Source: Candidatus Woesearchaeota archaeon
GTDB taxonomy: Archaea; Nanobdellota; Nanobdellia; Woesearchaeales; UBA11576
Length of the DNA stretch: 18,384 nucleotides
Direction of reading: 5' to 3'
Assembly: GCA_027083015.1 (NCBI GenBank)
Contig: JALWQS010000081.1
Location: 2,015 to 20,398 of the forward strand
Part shown: positions 14,052-18,384 of the stretch, in pieces
Position numbering within the stretch: position 1 is the stretch's first letter
How the letters are laid out: every line of letters begins with the position of its first letter
Notes under the pieces: model-generated
Seen by the model: the letters and a program-made list of their open reading frames with translations, nothing else
What the model was told of the DNA's origin: nothing
Databases searched by the model: none
Made by a program: the position numbers and the translations under genes

Positions 14052-14996
14052 ATGAGTGATCCTATTCCTGATAAGCTATATGATTGTATAATAGTCGGTG
14101 CTGGCCCTGCCGGTCTGACCTCTTCAATATATTCTGCTCGTTATAAGGTTGATTGTCTGGTGATCGGCAAGGAACCTGGCGGCACTGCGAACCTTGCTCA
14201 TGAAATCCTCAACTGGCCAGGTTTTAAGGGACCAGGTCTTGAGTTGATGAAAAAATTTAAGGAGCATGCTCTTTCCTTTGATGTTCCTCTGCTTACAGCA
14301 GAAGTTGAAGGAATTATCCATCCTGATTCAAACAGCTTTGAAGTCATGACCAACAAAGGCACTTTTAAGGCTAAGAACATCATTCTCGCTATGGGCACTA
14401 TGCGTCGAAAGCTCGACATTCCAGGAGCTGAAAGGCTTCTTGGTCGAGGCGTTTCTTATTGTGCCACCTGTGATTGTAATTTTATGAAGGATAAGGTTGT
14501 AAGTGTTGTTGGCGGTAGTGACGCTGCTGCTATGGCTGCTCAACTCCTATCAAAGTATGCGCGCAAGGTCATCATCGTCTATCGCAAAGATCACATGCGT
14601 GCTGAGCCCATGCGCGTTGAGGAATTAGAGAAGGATCCTAAAGTCAGCTTTGAGTATAATGCAAACATAACCGAGATCATAGGCTCTGATAAGGTAGAGA
14701 AGATCAAGCTTGACAACGGTAAAGAGCTTGAGGTTGATGGGGTTTTCATAGAGATCGGGGGCGTTCCTTTGAGCACTCTGGCTTCTGATCTTGGTATAGA
14801 TATTGCCACTGATGGCCGTATAAAGGTAGGCCCTGATATGGCCACAAATGTTGAAGGAGTATTTGCCGCCGGAGATATAACAGACGGTTCCAACAGGTTC
14901 AATCAAATATCCACTGCTGTTGCGGAAGGCGCTATAGCGGCTCTCTCCGTATTCCAGCGTATCAGTAAGGAGAAAAAAGGAAAAGATATATCCTGA
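14052..14996 (+). CDS. trxB: Thioredoxin reductase (FAD/pyridine nucleotide-disulfide oxidoreductase)
   Basis: This cytoplasmic flavoenzyme passes electrons from a reduced pyridine nucleotide to thioredoxin or a similar disulfide partner. The FAD-binding GAGPAG is at residues 16-21, the redox CATC at 137-140, the second nucleotide-binding site VVGGSDAA at 152-159, and the C-terminal FAD motif VFAAGDIT at 270-277 with a downstream Q-x3-AV-AEG segment. The length (314 aa) is normal for the low-molecular-weight class. Where many NADPH enzymes have HRRxxxR, this one reads YRKDHMR (177-183), so the preference for NADPH over NADH may be weakened. The gene starts a three-gene plus-strand operon, 21 nt before the OB-fold gene. 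With no Shine-Dalgarno and a TATA box about 26 bp upstream, it is probably read from a leaderless mRNA. No thioredoxin gene lies in the window. Confidence 0.93.
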   Translation: MSDPIPDKLYDCIIVGAGPAGLTSSIYSARYKVDCLVIGKEPGGTANLAHEILNWPGFKGPGLELMKKFKEHALSFDVPLLTAEVEGIIHPDSNSFEVMTNKGTFKAKNIILAMGTMRRKLDIPGAERLLGRGVSYCATCDCNFMKDKVVSVVGGSDAAAMAAQLLSKYARKVIIVYRKDHMRAEPMRVEELEKDPKVSFEYNANITEIIGSDKVEKIKLDNGKELEVDGVFIEIGGVPLSTLASDLGIDIATDGRIKVGPDMATNVEGVFAAGDITDGSNRFNQISTAVAEGAIAALSVFQRISKEKKGKDIS

Positions 14997-15017
14997 TCGG
15001 CTGAGGGTAGGTTAAAT

Positions 15018-15488
15018 ATGGTGAAGAAAAAAGATCATAAGAAAGTCTCTGAAAAAGATTCTTCAGATAAAAAAGTTATTGAAAAAAATAAAGATCCTGT
15101 TGAAGAAGAGGATTTTTGGGATACTGAATCTGAACCCGAAGATAATATCCATTCTGACTCTTCAGATACAGAAGAACTGGAAGATATAGATATCAAAAAA
15201 CTTAAGTTCGTCAAGATAAAAGATCTAAGTCGTGGAATGACTGATATCAACATCGAAGTAACTATCGATTTTGTCGGTGAGATCTGGGGTCGTGGTTACG
15301 GCGAGGAGCCTCATGCTGTAGGCTTTGTCAAGGATGATACTGGAGAAGTCAAGATGACCTTCTGGGGCGATGCTTGCCGCAAGGCTAAGAAAGGCAAGAA
15401 GATACGCATCATCAAAGGTTATGTGACTGAATATGCCGGTCAGCTCCAACTGAACGCTAATCGCAATATCGGTGTTGAGTTTCTATGA
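15018..15488 (+). CDS. OB-fold nucleic-acid-binding protein, RPA-like
   Basis: The protein has 156 residues. Residues 1-62 are charged and low in complexity, first Lys/Asp/Ser rich and then strongly acidic (DTEELEDIDI), and are probably disordered. Residues 65-155 form a single OB-fold: VKIKDLSRGM begins it, then strands around VTIDFVGEIW, VGFVKDDTGEVKMTFWGDA, KKIRIIKGYVTEYAGQLQLN and NIGVEFL. The DDTGxVxxTFWG pattern is typical of archaeal RPA/SOSS-B-like single-strand DNA-binding domains. It probably binds ssDNA or RNA, with the acidic tail a possible partner-binding site. The start has AGGT six bases upstream. It follows trxB by 21 nt and overlaps the next gene by 4 nt (ATGA), so translation of the two is likely coupled. 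A tRNA-binding OB role is the main alternative. Confidence 0.85.
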   Translation: MVKKKDHKKVSEKDSSDKKVIEKNKDPVEEEDFWDTESEPEDNIHSDSSDTEELEDIDIKKLKFVKIKDLSRGMTDINIEVTIDFVGEIWGRGYGEEPHAVGFVKDDTGEVKMTFWGDACRKAKKGKKIRIIKGYVTEYAGQLQLNANRNIGVEFL

Positions 15489-16234
15489 GTTCAGGTCCTG
15501 TCCACAAAAAACAGCTGGGCGTTCTATTATGGGCAGTGATTGTTCTTCTTGCAATCTCTACATCTATCATCATCTATATTTCTACATTCAAATCTCTGGC
15601 TTTTGATCTCGGTTTTTATGAAAAAGAGTATCAGAAGTACAATATCCGTGACCGATTTTCTCCCGCAGTAAATCTTACTTATGAGACGGTTGTCCTGCTG
15701 GACTACCTCGGTTCCGGCGAGGGTAGGATAAACTCCACCTTTTTTGATGAGCGCGAGATAACACATCTCAAAGAAGTCAGGGATCTCTACAAGAGATTCT
15801 TTTCTCTACTTAATATCTGTATGTTCCTATCAGTCATCTCCATAATTCTCCTTTTCTTTCTTGTCGGAAGACGTATCGCTTCTCTTTCAAGTCATAATCA
15901 AGACGCCTTTCTTAAGCTTGTACTATCAAGGGTCTTTGTCAGTATAGGCCTGGCAGTCTTTGTATTCTTTCTCTTCTTCCTGATCCTGGTCTTTACTTTT
16001 GACTCCAGCTTCATAAGGTTTCATGAGCTTTTCTTCAAGACAGACACCTGGATGCTGGATCCTGCCAAGGATAATCTCATAAGGATGTATCCTCAGGGTT
16101 TTTTTGAGGATATCTTTACAAGGATCATCCTTCAATCTGTCTTCTTTGGATTTTTCTTCCTGCTATTAGGTGTTATACTGAAGCATTGGGACAACCTGTC
16201 TGTCAAGTTTATCAAGAGGCATAAAAAGAAATAG
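15485..16234 (+). CDS. DUF1461-type integral membrane protein
   Basis: The 249-residue protein has four hydrophobic helices at about 12-33, 109-127, 149-172 and 213-233. The segment between helices 1 and 2 contains Tyr-rich sequence and FFDEREITHLKEVRDLY (86-102). The segment between helices 3 and 4 reads FHELFFKTDTWMLDPAKD (179-196) and then LIRMYPQGFFEDIF. The FHxxFF, W.LDP..D.LI.. and P..FF blocks and the HL..V motif match the DUF1461 / TIGR01906 family, whose function is unknown to me. The protein should sit in the cytoplasmic membrane with its conserved loops outside. Its ATG overlaps the stop of the OB-fold gene (ATGA), so the two are probably translationally coupled. It ends the trxB operon. 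Confidence 0.85.
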   Translation: MSSGPVHKKQLGVLLWAVIVLLAISTSIIIYISTFKSLAFDLGFYEKEYQKYNIRDRFSPAVNLTYETVVLLDYLGSGEGRINSTFFDEREITHLKEVRDLYKRFFSLLNICMFLSVISIILLFFLVGRRIASLSSHNQDAFLKLVLSRVFVSIGLAVFVFFLFFLILVFTFDSSFIRFHELFFKTDTWMLDPAKDNLIRMYPQGFFEDIFTRIILQSVFFGFFFLLLGVILKHWDNLSVKFIKRHKKK

Positions 16235-16300
16235 CGGTAAAAAAAAGCAACAGTAAAGAAAAGTAAGAGTTAAGAAAAGATAGTAGAAGAACAGAAGATA
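16235..16300 (-). terminator. U-rich terminator region of the GtrA/M50 group
   Basis: Seen from the minus strand, the spacer after the gtrA-like stop is pyrimidine-rich, with TCTTTTCTT and CTTTTCTTT stretches and a run of eight T at 16246-16239. This fits archaeal poly-U termination for the minus-strand genes. On the plus strand the spacer is purine-rich and offers no clear terminator for the DUF1461 gene. Confidence 0.45.
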
Positions 16301-16308
16301 GCAGACAG

Positions 16309-16764
16309 TCATGATTCCTGCTTATCCTCAGTCATATGATGCTCTGTTTCTGATAATGATAAGTCTCTGAATACCCAAGAGTCCTGCATCTTAAAATTGA
16401 ACAAGCTCAGCGCTGTAAGGGTCAATATGATAGCTATCCAGTAAGTTATATGGAACAGTTCTACAAGAAAGACCACCAGGGCCCAGTTCAGTATAATGAT
16501 AAAGATGGATACGGCTGCAAAGCGCCTGATCCTTAATATTGGTCTGTCCTTTTGGATGAACACAAGTTTCATATAGATCAGGAACCGGTATATGTATGAT
16601 AAGAAGAGATTTATCCCATAGGATATAGCATATGCGACCCCGAACAATTCCGTCAACAATACGGTTCCGAAAAAAATGATCACAGAGCTTACAATCCCCA
16701 CTAATGAGAACTTGAAGAACTCCCTTATCTTTTTTTTCAGGTTCTTGCTTTCCATCGCTCTCAT
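16309..16764 (-). CDS. GtrA-like four-helix membrane protein (paralogue 1)
   Basis: About 151 residues from ATG 16764. After a basic start (SKNLKKKIREFFKFSLVG), four hydrophobic helices follow, with the conserved GtrA features: FKFSLVGIVSSVI in helix 1, ISYGINLFLSYIYRF around helix 2, RFAAVSIFIIILNW in helix 3, and LFNFKMQDSWVFRD after helix 4. GtrA-family proteins are thought to help move lipid-linked sugars across the membrane or assist polysaccharide assembly. Possible starts are a TTG at 16779, ATG 16764 and ATG 16755; none has a strong Shine-Dalgarno. The gene lies 24 nt after the M50 protease gene (9 nt if the TTG is used). Over about 123 residues it is roughly three quarters identical to the other GtrA-like protein at 17859-18384, by hand alignment. 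Together they look like a tandem duplication around the protease gene. The direct substrate is unknown. Confidence 0.85.
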   Translation of the reverse strand: MRAMESKNLKKKIREFFKFSLVGIVSSVIIFFGTVLLTELFGVAYAISYGINLFLSYIYRFLIYMKLVFIQKDRPILRIRRFAAVSIFIIILNWALVVFLVELFHITYWIAIILTLTALSLFNFKMQDSWVFRDLSLSETEHHMTEDKQES

Positions 16765-16788
16765 CTTCTTACTGATCAACTTTTTACA

Positions 16789-17802
16789 CTAAGTCTCTAC
16801 CTCTACAAGCCGTTTTTCTTTTATGAGTTCTTCTTTATTCTTTTTCTCTGCTGCCCTTATCAAGTCTTTCAGTCTTATGATTCCAACAATCGTTCTGTTG
16901 TCATAGACTGGAGCTTCTTCCAGATCCTTTTTCATCATCTTCGTCAGCGCGTCATATGCTTTCATGTCTTTTTTTACCTTGATCCTCGCACCTTTTGTTT
17001 CCCACCTATCTGTTGAGAAGTTTGCGTCTCCTTTCAATTTAATAGCCGTCATAAGGTCTTTAACTCTCCTGTTGCCGAGCAGTTCTTTAAGCATCACCTG
17101 TTCGTAACCCATAGTTGTCACGATGAGAAGGAACGCTCCTAAGAGTATTACGTAAATTCCAGAATAATTTCCTGTGAATAAATTCGCAAACCCCAGGAAT
17201 ATAAGCGTGTAAGCCAACAGCTTCCCTCCTGTCGTCGCCATCTTTGTCGCTTTCTTGAAATCGTTTGTCAGCATCCACACCAATGACCTGAACACTCTTC
17301 CTCCGTCCAGGGGAAAACCAGGTATCATATTGAATAAAGCGATTATTAGGTTTATCCTAAACAAGTAATCTGAAGTTGCGCTTATGAAGAATATATCTGT
17401 CGCTTTTGTAATCACAAAGAATACTCCTGCCAGCGCTAATGATAGTAAAGGCCCCGCTATCGCCATATTAAGCTCTTTTTTGGGTTCCAATTTTTTCTCC
17501 GGCAGACTTGCAACACCTCCGAAGAAAAACAGCGTTATAGACACCACTTTTATCTTATAATGTTTTGCGACCAGCGAATGAGATAACTCGTGCATAAGTA
17601 CTGATACGAAAAGCAGTACTGAGGATATCACCCCTAATATCCAGTAGTCTGCAACCAAGTGTTGAGAATATTTTTCTGGGAACCAGCCTGTCGCCAATAC
17701 CCAAGACAAGAATAAGATTACCAGGAACCAAGAGTAATGCAGATAGACTCTTATCCCGAAATACCTTCCTATATTTATGTTCTTTACTGAATTCTTCATC
17801 AT
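16789..17802 (-). CDS. M50 family (site-2-protease-like) membrane metalloprotease with CBS segment
   Basis: This intramembrane zinc protease has 337 residues. The zinc-binding HELSH lies at 71-75 in VLMHELSHSLVAKH, and the third ligand motif is NMIPGFPLDGGR at 158-169, with D166 as the expected ligand. Hydrophobic segments lie at about 24-40, 53-72, 87-100, 113-134, 147-160 and 196-231. The FFFGGVASL segment (92-100) is also typical of the family. Residues about 246-318 form a single CBS-like segment (VKDLMT at the start, then APVYDNRTIVGIIRLKDLI), shorter than the usual pair, which could bind a nucleotide and control activity. The family cleaves membrane-embedded regulators or signal-peptide remnants; no partner substrate is visible. 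It lies between two GtrA-like genes, 56 nt after the upstream one. No clear Shine-Dalgarno precedes the ATG. Confidence 0.92.
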   Translation of the reverse strand: MMKNSVKNINIGRYFGIRVYLHYSWFLVILFLSWVLATGWFPEKYSQHLVADYWILGVISSVLLFVSVLMHELSHSLVAKHYKIKVVSITLFFFGGVASLPEKKLEPKKELNMAIAGPLLSLALAGVFFVITKATDIFFISATSDYLFRINLIIALFNMIPGFPLDGGRVFRSLVWMLTNDFKKATKMATTGGKLLAYTLIFLGFANLFTGNYSGIYVILLGAFLLIVTTMGYEQVMLKELLGNRRVKDLMTAIKLKGDANFSTDRWETKGARIKVKKDMKAYDALTKMMKKDLEEAPVYDNRTIVGIIRLKDLIRAAEKKNKEELIKEKRLVEVET

Positions 17803-17840
17803 CTATTTGTTTTCTCGTGTCATTCTCTCTTTATTTCTCA

Positions 17841-17873
17841 CTCTCTCAAACTGATCTCTCAAACTGCTCTCTC
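17841..17873 (-). repeat. 13-bp tandem repeat over the stop codon of the upstream GtrA-like gene
   Basis: On the minus strand GAGAGAGCAGTTT (17873-17861) is followed by GAGAGATCAGTTT (17860-17848) and a partial GAGAGAG. The TGA stop of the GtrA-like gene spans the first junction. This resembles the 18-bp duplication at the stop of the 740-aa gene and probably arose by slippage. Confidence 0.75.
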
Positions 17874-18384
17874 AGACTTATCTCTGAGTCGTTCGCTCCT
17901 GATTCTTCTTTCAGTTGCAGGAACTCCTTTAGGATGCTGGTTGATTAGTCGTTTCTTTTTTATCCGCATCATAAGGCGATATTCTATCCTGTGATGTCTT
18001 GACGGAGGTATCTTCCTGAATACCCAAACATCTTCCATCTCAAAATTGAACAGTCCAAGAACTGTTATTGTTATGATTATCGCTATCCAGTAAGGTATGT
18101 GAAATATTTCCACGAGGAAGACCACCACAGCCCAACTTAGTATAAGAATGAATATTGATACAGTGGCAAACCTTTCCATCCTTAGCAGTGGCCGATCTTT
18201 GCAGGTGAAAACGATCTTCATGTTCAGCACAAACTGATAAACATATGATAAGAAGAGGTTTATCCCATAGGATATCTCATAGGCTATCCCGAACAATTCC
18301 GTCAACAATACTGTCCCGAAGAACATGATCACAGAAGTTACAATACCCACTACTGAAAACTCAAAGAACTCCTTTATCTTTTTT
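17859..18384 (-). CDS. GtrA-like four-helix membrane protein (paralogue 2), partial at N-terminus
   Basis: The reading frame is open to the right window edge, so the true start lies outside. The visible part begins KKIKEFFEFSVVGIVTS, the same first-helix segment as the paralogue at 16309-16764. An internal GTG at 18350 is not the start, because conserved sequence continues upstream of it. Four hydrophobic segments and the family blocks ISYGINLFLSYVYQF, RFATVSIFILIL and LFNFEMEDVWVFR are present. After the last block there is a tail of about 47 residues, strongly Arg/Lys rich (MMRIKKKRLINQ, RRIRSERLRDKSERAV), longer than in the paralogue. The likely role is in membrane export of lipid-linked sugars for surface polysaccharide or glycoprotein, by family analogy. 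A 13-bp tandem repeat spans its stop. It is upstream of the M50 protease gene on the same strand. Confidence 0.85.
   Translation of the reverse strand, partial: KKIKEFFEFSVVGIVTSVIMFFGTVLLTELFGIAYEISYGINLFLSYVYQFVLNMKIVFTCKDRPLLRMERFATVSIFILILSWAVVVFLVEIFHIPYWIAIIITITVLGLFNFEMEDVWVFRKIPPSRHHRIEYRLMMRIKKKRLINQHPKGVPATERRIRSERLRDKSERAV

Noticed and set aside
17859..18350. Start of the right-edge GtrA-like gene at an internal GTG (18350)
   Set aside because: Conserved GtrA sequence (KKIKEFFEFSV) continues upstream of the GTG to the window edge, so the gene is cut by the edge and does not start there.

Overview
The window looks like a chromosomal segment of an archaeon, most likely of the DPANN group and close in style to Woesearchaeota or Pacearchaeota. 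The grounds are archaeal TATA boxes, two of them about 26 bp from a start codon as in leaderless mRNAs; an archaeal-type methionyl-tRNA synthetase with two zinc knuckles; a TTG start with a good Shine-Dalgarno; and several surface proteins of a style common in DPANN genomes. The phylum is inferred from protein style, not from a marker gene. No rRNA, tRNA, CRISPR array, insertion sequence or phage gene was seen.

Left third (1-9832), cell surface locus. Three minus-strand genes appear to form one transcription unit: a 355-aa membrane protein with a very basic tail, a 740-aa protein with a pilin-like N-terminal helix, and a secreted protein with Ig-like character that runs off the left edge. A 603-bp spacer with phased 16-bp repeats and several TATA boxes separates this unit from a divergent 1650-aa gene. 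That gene encodes a signal-peptide-bearing, sequon-rich, Ig-repeat adhesin or S-layer-like protein with a C-terminal membrane anchor.

Middle (9924-13686), minus strand: a compact DegT/StrS-type PLP aminotransferase homologue, a 139-aa protein with four CxxC knuckles, and metG, in that transcription order. Spacing (134 and 77 nt) and strong Shine-Dalgarno sites suggest co-expression.

Right of centre (14052-16234), plus strand: thioredoxin reductase, an RPA-like OB-fold protein and a DUF1461-type membrane protein, with a 21-nt gap and then a 4-nt ATGA overlap. They sit behind a TATA box placed for a leaderless transcript.

Right end (16309-18384), minus strand: two closely related GtrA-type membrane proteins flank an M50 site-2-protease-like membrane metalloprotease with a CBS segment. 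The upstream GtrA gene is cut by the window edge.

No known defence or mobile system is visible. The least explained parts are the surface operon with its pilin-like 740-aa protein, the phased repeats between the divergent surface genes, and short tandem duplications that sit exactly on two stop codons.
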